Origin: Amycolatopsis acidiphila
Lineage (GTDB): Bacteria > Actinomycetota > Actinomycetes > Mycobacteriales > Pseudonocardiaceae
Direction: 5' to 3'
DNA: 64,000 nucleotides
NCBI RefSeq assembly: GCF_021391495.1
Contig: NZ_CP090063.1
Span: 744,001-808,000 of the forward strand
In this document: positions 56,819 to 64,000 of the stretch, in pieces
Numbering within the stretch: the first letter of the stretch is position 1
Layout: every line of letters starts with the position of its first letter
Position numbers and translations under genes: made by a program
The notes under the pieces: model-generated
Seen by the model: only the letters and a program-made list of their open reading frames with translations
What the model was told of the DNA's origin: nothing
Database searches by the model: none

Positions 56819-57747
56819 CTGCGGTCGCGCCCTCTCTCCAAACAGGACGGACATCCCGGACCAGGACGACCGCGAAGCCCAAGGGCGCGGCCTGGGCCAG
56901 GCGGGCGCCGTTGCTGCCCGCGCTGCTGTTCACCATCGTGGTGACGCAGATCCCGTTCATCGTCACGGTGGTCTACTCGTTCCAGTCCTGGAACCTCGTC
57001 CGGCCCGGCTCGTCCCATTTCGTGGGGGTGCAGAACTACGTCGACGTCTTCACCGACAGCCAGTTCCGGGTGGCACTGCTCAACACGGTGCTCATCACCG
57101 TGGTCTGCGTGCTGATCGCACTGCTGCTGGGCCTGGGGCTGGCGATCCTGCTGGACCGCAAGTTCCTCGGCCGGGGCGTGGTGCGGACGCTGCTGATCAC
57201 GCCGTTCCTCATCCTGCCGGCGGCGGGTGCGCTGCTGTGGAAGACCACGATGTTCGACCCGACCTACGGGCTGCTGAACTTCGTGTTCGGCGGGGACACC
57301 GACTGGCTCTCGGAGTTTCCGCTGAGCTCGGTGATGGTGCAGATCATCTGGCAGTGGACGCCGTTCATGATGCTGCTGCTACTGGCCGGCTTGCAGAGCC
57401 AGCCGAAGGACGTGCTGGAGGCGGCCTCTGTGGACGGTGCCGGCCGGTGGCGCACGTTCGCCTCGATCACGCTGCCGCACCTGTCGCGGTACATCCAGCT
57501 GTCGGTGCTGCTGGGCGCGATCTACATCGTGAACAGCTTCGACGCGATCTTCCTGATGACGCAGGGCGGCCCCGGCACCGCGAGCACGAACCTGCCGTAC
57601 TACATCTACCAGCGCGCCTTCCAGGGCTTCGACGTCGGCCAGTCCTCGGCGATGGGCGTCATCGTGGTGATCATGACGCTGATCGTGGCGACCTTCGCGC
57701 TGCGGCTGATGTTCCGCACCTTCGACGTGAGCAGGGGTGTGAAATGA
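56815..57747 (+). CDS. Polyol ABC transporter permease (SmoF/MalF-like)
   Basis: A 310-aa permease with six TM helices. EAASVDGAGRWRTFASITLPHLSRYI is the EAA coupling loop (about 205-230); the first TM helix follows a basic 30-residue N terminus. ATGA overlaps on both sides make the last four genes of the operon one translational unit. Confidence 0.92.
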   Translation: MTAVAPSLQTGRTSRTRTTAKPKGAAWARRAPLLPALLFTIVVTQIPFIVTVVYSFQSWNLVRPGSSHFVGVQNYVDVFTDSQFRVALLNTVLITVVCVLIALLLGLGLAILLDRKFLGRGVVRTLLITPFLILPAAGALLWKTTMFDPTYGLLNFVFGGDTDWLSEFPLSSVMVQIIWQWTPFMMLLLLAGLQSQPKDVLEAASVDGAGRWRTFASITLPHLSRYIQLSVLLGAIYIVNSFDAIFLMTQGGPGTASTNLPYYIYQRAFQGFDVGQSSAMGVIVVIMTLIVATFALRLMFRTFDVSRGVK

Positions 57748-58571
57748 CCACGCACACACAGCGCCGGTTCGGGCGCGCGTCGCTGACCGTCGTCACCTGG
57801 GTGATCGCGATCCTGTTCGTGTTCCCCCTGCTGTGGATGATCCTGACCTCGTTCAAGCAGGAGGCCGACGCCTACACCGACCCGCCGAAGCTGGCGTTCG
57901 GCCCGACGCTCTCGCAGTTCGCGAGCATCCTCGACCGAGGTTTCCTGCCCTACCTGGCCAACTCGGCGTTCGTGACGGTCGTGTCCACGCTGATCGTGCT
58001 GCTGGTCGGCGTGCCCGCGGCGTACGCGCTCTCGCTCGCGCCGGTGCCGAAGACCAGCAACGTGCTCGGCTTCTTCCTGTCCACGAAGATGCTGCCGATC
58101 GTCGCGGCGATCATCCCGCTGTACGTGATCTCGCAGAAGACGCAGCTGCTGGACAACGTGTGGGCGCTGATCATCCTCTACACGGCGATGAACCTGCCGC
58201 TGGCGATCTGGATGATGCGCTCGTTCTTCCTCGAGGTGCCGACGGAGATGATCGAGGCCGGCCGCGTCGACGGCGCGAAGCTGCCGTTGCTGCTGTCCAG
58301 GGTGATCCTCCCGGTGGTCGCGCCCGGGATCGCGGCGACGGCGCTGATCTGCGTGATCTTCTCGTGGACGGAGTTCTTCTACGCGGTGAACCTGACCGCG
58401 GCGCGGGCCGGCACGGTGCCGGTGTTCCTCGTCGGGTTCATCACCAGTGAGGGCCTGTACTGGGCGCAGCTGTCGGCGGCTGCGCTGCTCGCGTCGCTGC
58501 CGGTGATGATCGTCGGCTGGATCGCGCAGAACCACCTGGTGCGCGGCCTGTCGATGGGCGCGGTCAAGTAG
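57744..58571 (+). CDS. Polyol ABC transporter permease (SmoG/MalG-like)
   Basis: A 275-aa permease with six TM helices; the EAA loop is EMIEAGRVDGAKLPLLLSRVILPVVAPG (about 168-195). No ATPase gene follows, so the importer must borrow a shared ATPase (MsiK-type in actinomycetes). The operon ends in a hairpin. Confidence 0.92.
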   Translation: MTTHTQRRFGRASLTVVTWVIAILFVFPLLWMILTSFKQEADAYTDPPKLAFGPTLSQFASILDRGFLPYLANSAFVTVVSTLIVLLVGVPAAYALSLAPVPKTSNVLGFFLSTKMLPIVAAIIPLYVISQKTQLLDNVWALIILYTAMNLPLAIWMMRSFFLEVPTEMIEAGRVDGAKLPLLLSRVILPVVAPGIAATALICVIFSWTEFFYAVNLTAARAGTVPVFLVGFITSEGLYWAQLSAAALLASLPVMIVGWIAQNHLVRGLSMGAVK

Positions 58572-58577
58572 CGGCGA

Positions 58578-58602
58578 GGGGACCCCGGGCTCCGGGGTCC
58601 CC
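58578..58602. terminator. Terminator of the polyol operon
   Basis: An 11-bp perfect stem GGGGACCCCGG (58578-58588) / CCGGGGTCCCC (58592-58602) with a three-base loop, between the permease and the convergent ferredoxin gene; no U-run. Confidence 0.75.
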
Positions 58603-58608
58603 GCACCG

Positions 58609-58797
58609 TCACTCCTCGATGGACAGCGCCTGGCTCGGGCAGATGTGCACCGCTTCCCTGGCCTTGCGCTCGTCCGCCGGATGCTCGGCGAGCACGATGA
58701 CCGTCCCGTCCTCCTCGCTCTGGTCGAAGGTCTCGGGATCGGTCAGCACGCACTGGCCCGCGCCGACGCAGACGTCGGTATCGGCGATGATTCGCAT
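58609..58797 (-). CDS. [3Fe-4S] ferredoxin
   Basis: A 62-aa ferredoxin: MRIIADTDVCVGAGQCVLTDPETF gives Cys10 and Cys16, and ICPSQALSIEE the third Cys near 54, the one-cluster pattern of P450 redox partners. It follows the P450 gene by 8 bases on the same strand and should pass it electrons. No ferredoxin reductase gene is nearby. Confidence 0.9.
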   Translation of the reverse strand: MRIIADTDVCVGAGQCVLTDPETFDQSEEDGTVIVLAEHPADERKAREAVHICPSQALSIEE

Positions 58798-58805
58798 GGC
58801 TTTCC

Positions 58806-59984
58806 CTACCAGGTCACCGGGAGCTCGTACAAGCCGTAGATGTTGGCGTCGTCCTTGAACGGCAGCTCCGCGGACGGCTTGGCGAGCCGGAGCCCCGGCA
58901 CCTTCCGGAACAACGTGTCGAACACGATCTGCAGCTCCATCCGCGCGAGGTTCTGGCCGAGGCACTGGTGCGCCCCGAAGCCGAACGCGATGTGGTGTCG
59001 CGCGCCCCGCTCGACGTCGAGGTCGTCGGGTTGCTCGAACGCCTCCGGATCCCGGTTCGCGGTGTTGCCCAGCGCGATCACGCCCTCGCCCTTGCGGATC
59101 AGCACCCCGCCCAGCTCGATGTCCTCGGTGGCGACGCGCGAGGTCGCGAACTCCGCGATGGTGAAGTACCGCAACAGTTCCTCGACCGCGCTCGGCGTCT
59201 TCGCCGGGTCCTCGCGGATCGCCGCCAGTGCCTCGGGATGCTCCAGCAGCGCCACCGTGCCCAGCGAGATCATGTTCGCGGTGGTCTCGTGCCCGGCGAT
59301 GAGCAGCAGGAACGCGAGGCTGACCAGCTCCTCGCGGGCGGTGGTCCGCTCGAGCTGCCGGCTGAGCAGGTCGTCGCCCGGCTCCTGCTCCTTGCGGGTG
59401 ATCAGGGCGTCCAGGTAGCTCCGCAGCTCGTCGACCGCCGCCACGCGTTCGTCGCCCGGGGTGGTCCGGCGCAGCAGCGTGGACGAGCGCGTCTGGAAGA
59501 ACTCGTGGTCGGCGTAGGGCACGCCGAGCAGCTCGCAGATCACGAGCGAGGGGACCGGCAGGGAAAGGGCTTGCACGAGGTCGGCCGGCTTCGGGCCGGC
59601 GAGCATCGCGTCCAGGTGCTCGTCGACGATCTGCTGGATCCGCGGGCGCAGCGCGGCCATCCGCTTGACGGTGAACTCCCCGACCACCGCGCGGCGGGCA
59701 GGCCCGTGCTCGGGTGGGTCCATGCTGATCAGCGAGGCGCGGAAGTTCGTGACCCGGCGCTGGCTGAACAGCAGCAGGGGAAAGCCGGGATTGGCCCGGT
59801 CCGAGCTGAACCGCGGATCGGCCAGCATCGTGCGGATGTGCTCGTGCCGGGCGAGCGCCCAGACCTCGCCACCGCTGGGCAGCGTCACCCTGGAGATCGG
59901 TGCCTCCTCGCGCAGCCGGACGTGCTCGTCCGGCGGCGCGTAGGGACAACTCCTGGTGATGGGAAGCGTCGAAACAGTGGTCAC
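58806..59984 (-). CDS. Cytochrome P450 (second, CYP105-like)
   Basis: A 392-aa P450. I-helix LLIAGHETTANM (about 240), K-helix EELLR (about 285) and heme loop FGFGAHQCLGQNLARMELQ with the axial Cys near 343. SMDPPEHGPARRAVVGEFTVKRM is characteristic of CYP105-like enzymes, which hydroxylate drugs, macrolides or xenobiotics. It forms an operon with the ferredoxin and is divergent from a TetR regulator with long inverted repeats between them. Confidence 0.93.
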   Translation of the reverse strand: MTTVSTLPITRSCPYAPPDEHVRLREEAPISRVTLPSGGEVWALARHEHIRTMLADPRFSSDRANPGFPLLLFSQRRVTNFRASLISMDPPEHGPARRAVVGEFTVKRMAALRPRIQQIVDEHLDAMLAGPKPADLVQALSLPVPSLVICELLGVPYADHEFFQTRSSTLLRRTTPGDERVAAVDELRSYLDALITRKEQEPGDDLLSRQLERTTAREELVSLAFLLLIAGHETTANMISLGTVALLEHPEALAAIREDPAKTPSAVEELLRYFTIAEFATSRVATEDIELGGVLIRKGEGVIALGNTANRDPEAFEQPDDLDVERGARHHIAFGFGAHQCLGQNLARMELQIVFDTLFRKVPGLRLAKPSAELPFKDDANIYGLYELPVTW

Positions 59985-60015
59985 GGTTCCACCCCGATCC
60001 GTACTCTAAGTATGC

Positions 60016-60070
60016 GGACGAATACCTTCCACTTCTCTTCCGACGCTACCGAAGCGGAAGGTATTCGTCC
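60016..60070. promoter_or_regulatory. TetR operator pair in the P450/tetR spacer
   Basis: Perfect 15-bp inverted repeat GGACGAATACCTTCC (60016-60030) / GGAAGGTATTCGTCC (60056-60070), 25 bases apart. An inner TTCCG (60038-60042) / CGGAA (60055-60059) pair overlaps the right arm. It lies 31 bases before the P450 start and 28 before the tetR start, so a bound repressor would silence both. Confidence 0.75.
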
Positions 60071-60098
60071 ACCTGCCTTCGGATGCGACAATCAGGGC

Positions 60099-60734
60099 AT
60101 GACCGCTGATCCGGACGTGCGCCTGCGCGCCGATGCGCGGCGCAACCGCGACCAGATCCTCGCGGCCGCCAAGGCGATGTTCGCCGAGGAAGGCCCTGAC
60201 GTGCCGATGGAGGAGATCGCCCGGCGTGCCGGGGTCGGCGTCGGCACGCTCTACCGCCGCTTCCCGGATCGGGACGCGCTGATCAAGGCTGTCGCGCAGG
60301 ACAACTTCGCGCAGGTGCTCGCCGAAGCCGAGGCCGCGGAGGGGGAGGAGCCGACGGCGTGGGAGGCGCTCGTCCGGCTGCTGAGCCGGTCGCGCGCGCT
60401 GCGGCTGAGCGTCCACCTGGCGCTGCTCTCGCCCCAGGCCTGGGCGACCATCCGCGAAGACCCGCAGACCCAGCATTTCCGCGACGAGATCATGGACGTG
60501 CTCGACCGGATCGTGGCGGGCGCGCAGCGCGAAGGCCAGCTCCGGTCCGACGTGGGCGCGGGAGATGTGGCCGTGCTCGTCTCGCTGCTGCTGAAGCGGG
60601 TGCCGGCGCCGAAGGACACGGCCGACGTGGTGACCGACCGTGTCCTCGCCCTCATGCTCGACGGCCTGCGCGCCCGTCCGGGCAGCCCCTTGCCCGGACG
60701 GGTCCTCACGGCCGCGGACCTGCGGGACCGCTAG
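60099..60734 (+). CDS. TetR-family regulator of the P450 operon
   Basis: A 211-aa repressor. The HTH spans about 14-55 (RDQILAAAKAMFAEEGPDVPMEEIARRAGVGVGTLYRRFPDRDAL, in pieces) with the ligand domain after it (AVLVSLLLKRV near 160). Divergent from the P450 operon with a 15-bp inverted repeat between. The ATG at 60099 begins the conserved domain; the frame upstream is open but not coding. The stop overlaps that of the convergent dacB. Confidence 0.9.
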   Translation: MTADPDVRLRADARRNRDQILAAAKAMFAEEGPDVPMEEIARRAGVGVGTLYRRFPDRDALIKAVAQDNFAQVLAEAEAAEGEEPTAWEALVRLLSRSRALRLSVHLALLSPQAWATIREDPQTQHFRDEIMDVLDRIVAGAQREGQLRSDVGAGDVAVLVSLLLKRVPAPKDTADVVTDRVLALMLDGLRARPGSPLPGRVLTAADLRDR

Positions 60735-62260
60735 CAAGTCCGCGCCCAGCTGCACTCGAGCTGCGACGGGTCCGCAGCCGCGGAGCGGACGGCGGGAGCG
60801 GCGGCCTGACGCACGTCGGCCGTGCCGTCGTACTGCGCCAGCCGGATCGCGACGGCGTCCTCGACGGCGCGCGGGCTGCCGAGGGTCTGGTTGCTGACCA
60901 TCGAGAACACCAGTTGCTCGCCGTCGGCCGCGGTGACGTAACCCGACAGCGCGCTGACCCCGGTCATCGACCCCGTCTTGGCGTGCACCTTGCCCGCCGC
61001 GGGCGTGCCCACCATGCGCGTGCTCAGCGTCCCGCCGACCATCCGGTCCGGGTTCCCCGCGACCGGCAATGCGTTGTAGAACTCCTGGAACCACGGCTTT
61101 CCCCGGACGGCCAGCAGTGCGTCCGCCAGCTCGTCCGGTGACACCTCGTCCATTCGCGACAGTCCGGAGCCGTCCACCATCAGCAGCTGGGCGGGATCGA
61201 CGCCGAACGTCGGAAAGTCCTGCCGCAGCTTCGTCAGCCCCGTCGCCCAGCTGCCGCCGCCAGTCGTCTTCACGAGCGCCTCGGCGTGCATGTTGTTGGA
61301 GCGCTTGAGGAACGGCGTGAGCAGCTCGCCGACGGTGATCGAGTCGTGCCCGGCGAGGCTCGCCGCCCCCGCGGGAGTCGCCGCGAAGCGGGTCCCGCCG
61401 AGCACGCGGACGCCGTGACGCGCCAGCGCGTCCCGGAACACCGACGCGGCCAGGCCGGTCGGCTCCCACACCGCCATCCATTCCTGGTCGGGCGCCGCGC
61501 CCACCGGGATCGAGCCGCTGACCGTGATGGTGTTGCCGCCGTGCGCCCGGTCGACGGTCAGCGAACCGGGACCGGTGACCGCGGTGTTGACCACGTGCAC
61601 ATAGCTGTTGGGCGGGGTGAGGGTCACCGTCGGAGCGGCACCGGCCGCACCCGGCTTGACCGTCACGATGACCGAACCGGCGTCGTAGTCCGTGTCCGGC
61701 GCGATGGTCAGCGCCGAGGTCTGCGCGTCGTAGTAGTACGGCTCGTCGTCCCACGCCCAGCCCGGGGCGAGCCTGGTCTTGTCGAAGAAGCCGTCGTCCG
61801 CGACCAGCGAGCCGCTGACCGTGCGCACGCCCGACGCGGCGACCTGCGCGGCGAGCGCGTCGTAGTCGCTCGCCAGCATCGTCGGGTCGCCGCCGCCGCG
61901 CAGGTACAGGTCACCGGCCAACAGCGATCCCGCACGCCTGCCGGGCGACTGGACGGACGTGTGGAACCGGTACTGCGTGCCGAGCAGGTCGAGCGCCGCC
62001 GCCGTCGTGAGCACCTTCGCGTTGGACGCGGGCTGTCGGCGGCGGGCGCTCTGGCTGGAGTACAGCACTTCGCCGGTGTCGGCCTTGCGCACTACCAAGC
62101 CGACGTCCGCGCCCTTCAGCGAGTTCGTGGCGAGCAGCGCGTCGAGGTCCTGACCCAGTGCGCCGGACGGGGCCGCCGCCGGGCCGGACGGAGCGACGAC
62201 CACGACGGCGGCGGCGAGCAGCGCCAGCAGCCCCGCGCGTCCCTTGCTGGTGAACGACAT
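60731..62260 (-). CDS. dacB: D-alanyl-D-alanine carboxypeptidase/endopeptidase (PBP4)
   Basis: A 509-aa class C penicillin-binding protein that hydrolyses D-Ala-D-Ala ends and peptide cross-links. Signal peptide about 1-29; SNAK (Ser about 79) with ASNAKVLTTAAAL, SNN in KRSNNMHAEAL (about 318) and KTG in HAKTGSMTG (about 423) are the three catalytic motifs; RGGGDPTM and the domain II/III insert (about 140-300) fit PBP4. The C terminus has a Cys pair in LECSWARTC, probably a disulfide. It is the second D,D-peptidase of the window. Confidence 0.92.
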   Translation of the reverse strand: MSFTSKGRAGLLALLAAAVVVVAPSGPAAAPSGALGQDLDALLATNSLKGADVGLVVRKADTGEVLYSSQSARRRQPASNAKVLTTAAALDLLGTQYRFHTSVQSPGRRAGSLLAGDLYLRGGGDPTMLASDYDALAAQVAASGVRTVSGSLVADDGFFDKTRLAPGWAWDDEPYYYDAQTSALTIAPDTDYDAGSVIVTVKPGAAGAAPTVTLTPPNSYVHVVNTAVTGPGSLTVDRAHGGNTITVSGSIPVGAAPDQEWMAVWEPTGLAASVFRDALARHGVRVLGGTRFAATPAGAASLAGHDSITVGELLTPFLKRSNNMHAEALVKTTGGGSWATGLTKLRQDFPTFGVDPAQLLMVDGSGLSRMDEVSPDELADALLAVRGKPWFQEFYNALPVAGNPDRMVGGTLSTRMVGTPAAGKVHAKTGSMTGVSALSGYVTAADGEQLVFSMVSNQTLGSPRAVEDAVAIRLAQYDGTADVRQAAAPAVRSAAADPSQLECSWARTC

Positions 62261-62321
62261 CGCGGCAGCGTATTGCCGTGAAGCACCGACGCGGTAGCGC
62301 CGAACGGCGGTTGTTCTTGGC

Positions 62322-63176
62322 CTAGTCGCCCATCGGGTGCCACACGGTCTTCGCCTCGAGGTACCGGCGCAGCCGCGAGATGTCCGGGCGCTGCGTCCAG
62401 TCGGGCTCCTCGGCCGGCACGGACAGCACGCGCTTCACGGTCCCGGCCGCTTCGCGTGCCAGCGCGGCGCGGTCCTCGGCTCCGGTCGGGTCGAGCGCGT
62501 TGACGTCGCCGTGCGACGCGAGCCACGGGCCCAGTTCGGCCGCGCGCCCGGTGAGGATGTTCGCCACCCCGCCCGGCAGGTCGGACGTCGCGAGCACCTC
62601 CGACAACGTGATCGCGGGCAAGGGCCGCTCCCCGCTGCTCACCACGACGGCCGTGCAGCCGGTCGCGAGCACCGGGGCGAGCACGCTCACCAGCCCCAGT
62701 AGCGAGGACTTCTGTGGCGCCAGCACGCCCACGACGCCGGTCGGCTCCGGCACGGTGAACGAGAAGTACGGCCCGGCCACCGGGTTCGCCGCGCCGAGCA
62801 CACTCGCGATCTTGTCGGTCCAGCCCGCGTACCACACCCAGCGGTCGATCGCTGCGTCCACGATGGACGCGGCGCGGCGACCGCCCTCGGACGCGGTGAC
62901 CTCGGCGACGAACTGGTCCCGGCGGCCTTCGAGCATCTCCGCGACCCGGTAGAGCACCTGACCGCGGTTGTACGCCGTCGCGCCGGACCAGCCCGGAAAA
63001 GCCTTGCGGGCGGCGGAAACCGCGTCCCGCACGTCCTTGCGCGAGGCGTGCGCGGCGTTGGCGAGGAACTGGCCCTTGCCGTCCTGCACCGGGTACACCC
63101 GGCCGGACTCGGAGCGGGGGAACTTCCCGCCGATGTAGAGCTTATAGGTCTTGGCGACGGAGATCCGGTCAGACAT
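62322..63176 (-). CDS. Degenerate aldehyde dehydrogenase-like protein
   Basis: A 284-aa protein matching only the N-terminal NAD-binding part of aldehyde dehydrogenases: KLYIGGKFPRSESGRVYPV, AASRKDVRDAVSAARKAFPGW-like helices, YNRGQVLYRVAEMLEGR and PEPTGVVGVLAPQKSSLLGL in the place of the usual PWNFP segment. The catalytic Cys loop and the ELGGK Glu motif are missing, so it should not be active alone. It overlaps the complete ALDH gene by 8 bases and may form a heteromer with it. Confidence 0.8.
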   Translation of the reverse strand: MSDRISVAKTYKLYIGGKFPRSESGRVYPVQDGKGQFLANAAHASRKDVRDAVSAARKAFPGWSGATAYNRGQVLYRVAEMLEGRRDQFVAEVTASEGGRRAASIVDAAIDRWVWYAGWTDKIASVLGAANPVAGPYFSFTVPEPTGVVGVLAPQKSSLLGLVSVLAPVLATGCTAVVVSSGERPLPAITLSEVLATSDLPGGVANILTGRAAELGPWLASHGDVNALDPTGAEDRAALAREAAGTVKRVLSVPAEEPDWTQRPDISRLRRYLEAKTVWHPMGD

Positions 63177-64000
63177 CGAGGTATCCCTCCAGGCCGATGC
63201 GGCCACCTTCACGGCCGAAGCCCGATTCCTGGTATCCGCCGAACGGTGCGGCCGGATCGAAGCGGTTGAACGTGTTCGCCCAGACGACCCCGGCGCGCAG
63301 CCGGTTCGCGATCGAGAGGATCCGCGAGCCCTTGTCGGTCCAGATTCCGGCCGACAAGCCGTACGGGGTGTTGTTCGCCTTCGCGACAGCCTCGTCCGGG
63401 GTGCGGAACGTCAGCACCGACAGCACCGGGCCGAAGATCTCCTCGCGCGCGATCCGCATCGACTGGTGCACGTCGGAGAAGACCGTGGGCGCGAAGAAGA
63501 ACCCGCGGTCGGGCACCGGGCACGAGCTGGTCCAGCGGTGTGCGCCCTCGGCCTCGCCGGCCTCGACAAGGTCGCGGATCTTCGTCAGCTGCTCGGCCGA
63601 GTTGATCGCGCCGAGGTCGGTGTTCTTGTCCAGCGGGTCGCCGAGGCGCAACGTGGACACCCGGTACCGCAGCTTGTCCAGCAGCTCGTCCACAATGGAC
63701 TCCTGCACGAGCAGCCGCGACCCGGCGCAGCACACGTGGCCCTGGTTGAAGAAGATGCCGTTGACGACACCCTCGACGGCCTGGTCCAGCGGGGCGTCGT
63801 CGAAGACGATGTTCGCCGCCTTGCCGCCCAGCTCCAGCGTCAGCCGCTTCGCCGTGCCGGCGACCTCGCGCTGGATCAGCTTGCCGACCTCGGTGGACCC
63901 GGTGAACGCGATCTTGTCGATGCCCTCGTGCCGCACGAGCTGCTGGCCGACGTCACCGGCGCCGGGCAGGATGTTGACCACACCCGGCGGCAGCTCGGCC
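63169..64000 (-). CDS. Aldehyde dehydrogenase (5' end outside window)
   Basis: At least 276 residues of the C-terminal two-thirds of an NAD(P)-dependent ALDH; the start lies beyond the right edge. RLTLELGGKAANIVFDDAPLD holds the catalytic Glu, and FFNQGHVCCAGSRLLVQ the catalytic Cys; EEIFGPVLSVLTF and FNRFDPAAPFGGYQESGFGREGG end the enzyme. In related genomes this pair follows deoC and may process the acetaldehyde or deoxyribose-phosphate products of nucleoside breakdown; that gene is not in the window. Confidence 0.9.
   Translation of the reverse strand, partial: AELPPGVVNILPGAGDVGQQLVRHEGIDKIAFTGSTEVGKLIQREVAGTAKRLTLELGGKAANIVFDDAPLDQAVEGVVNGIFFNQGHVCCAGSRLLVQESIVDELLDKLRYRVSTLRLGDPLDKNTDLGAINSAEQLTKIRDLVEAGEAEGAHRWTSSCPVPDRGFFFAPTVFSDVHQSMRIAREEIFGPVLSVLTFRTPDEAVAKANNTPYGLSAGIWTDKGSRILSIANRLRAGVVWANTFNRFDPAAPFGGYQESGFGREGGRIGLEGYLDV

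Noticed and set aside
58806..60734. P450-ferredoxin-TetR group as part of a biosynthetic gene cluster
   Set aside because: No polyketide, peptide, terpene or glycosyl-transfer genes are nearby; it looks like a stand-alone inducible detoxification unit.

Overview
This is a 64 kb piece of a high-GC actinobacterial chromosome. The gene content and order (dnaE2, folD followed by a DUF3017 gene, trpS, a YihY/YhjD protein, a D,D-carboxypeptidase beside an SCO4848-type membrane protein, a four-gene sdh operon, a BMP-type nucleoside ABC operon with cdd and deoA, add, a HelY-like helicase, paired aldehyde dehydrogenases) point to the core region of a filamentous actinomycete. An Amycolatopsis or other Pseudonocardiaceae genome is my best guess; this is inferred from gene content and codon bias, not from any search. 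I see no prophage, insertion sequence, CRISPR array, rRNA or tRNA gene. Because GC is so high, nearly every gene has long shadow frames, which are left out.

Layout. 0-8 kb: the error-prone polymerase DnaE2, a SAM methyltransferase, a pentapeptide-repeat protein, a large Pro-rich protein ending in a TNT-type NAD-glycohydrolase domain, and folD-DUF3017. 8-17 kb: an MFS exporter, DUF1918 and HhH-GPD small proteins, an F420-type oxidoreductase, isocitrate dehydrogenase, an SH3-like membrane protein, an MBL hydrolase opposite exonuclease III, and an arsR-SRPBCC-nudix operon. 17-21 kb: a tandem-repeat spacer, a small membrane protein, a TDT exporter with its divergent LysR regulator, then trpS. 21-27 kb: a five-gene MacAB-like export operon with two adaptor proteins and a DUF5666 lipoprotein. 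27-32 kb: DUF4865, YhjD, a D,D-carboxypeptidase, a TetR regulator and a frameshifted FAD monooxygenase.

32-45 kb: sdhCDAB on the minus strand, then on the plus strand a lipoprotein-ATPase-permease-permease nucleoside importer followed by cdd and deoA. add lies beyond a convergent coiled-coil gene. Together these import nucleosides, deaminate cytidine and adenosine, and split thymidine. The aldehyde dehydrogenase pair at the right edge belongs to the same conserved neighbourhood in other actinomycetes. 46-53 kb: an MFS transporter, an acidic protein opposite a DUF3516-type helicase, a long intergenic hairpin, a WGxxGxxG-type membrane protein and a cytochrome P450. 53-59 kb: a SorC regulator and a divergent polyol dehydrogenase plus ABC importer operon with two matching operators. 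59-64 kb: a P450-ferredoxin operon with a divergent TetR regulator and a 15-bp inverted repeat between them, a PBP4-type D,D-peptidase, and the aldehyde dehydrogenase pair.

I do not see an entirely new multi-gene defence or biosynthetic system. The best candidates for undescribed biology are the TNT fusion protein, the two-adaptor export operon, the long hairpin after the helicase, and several unusually clear operators that define small regulons.
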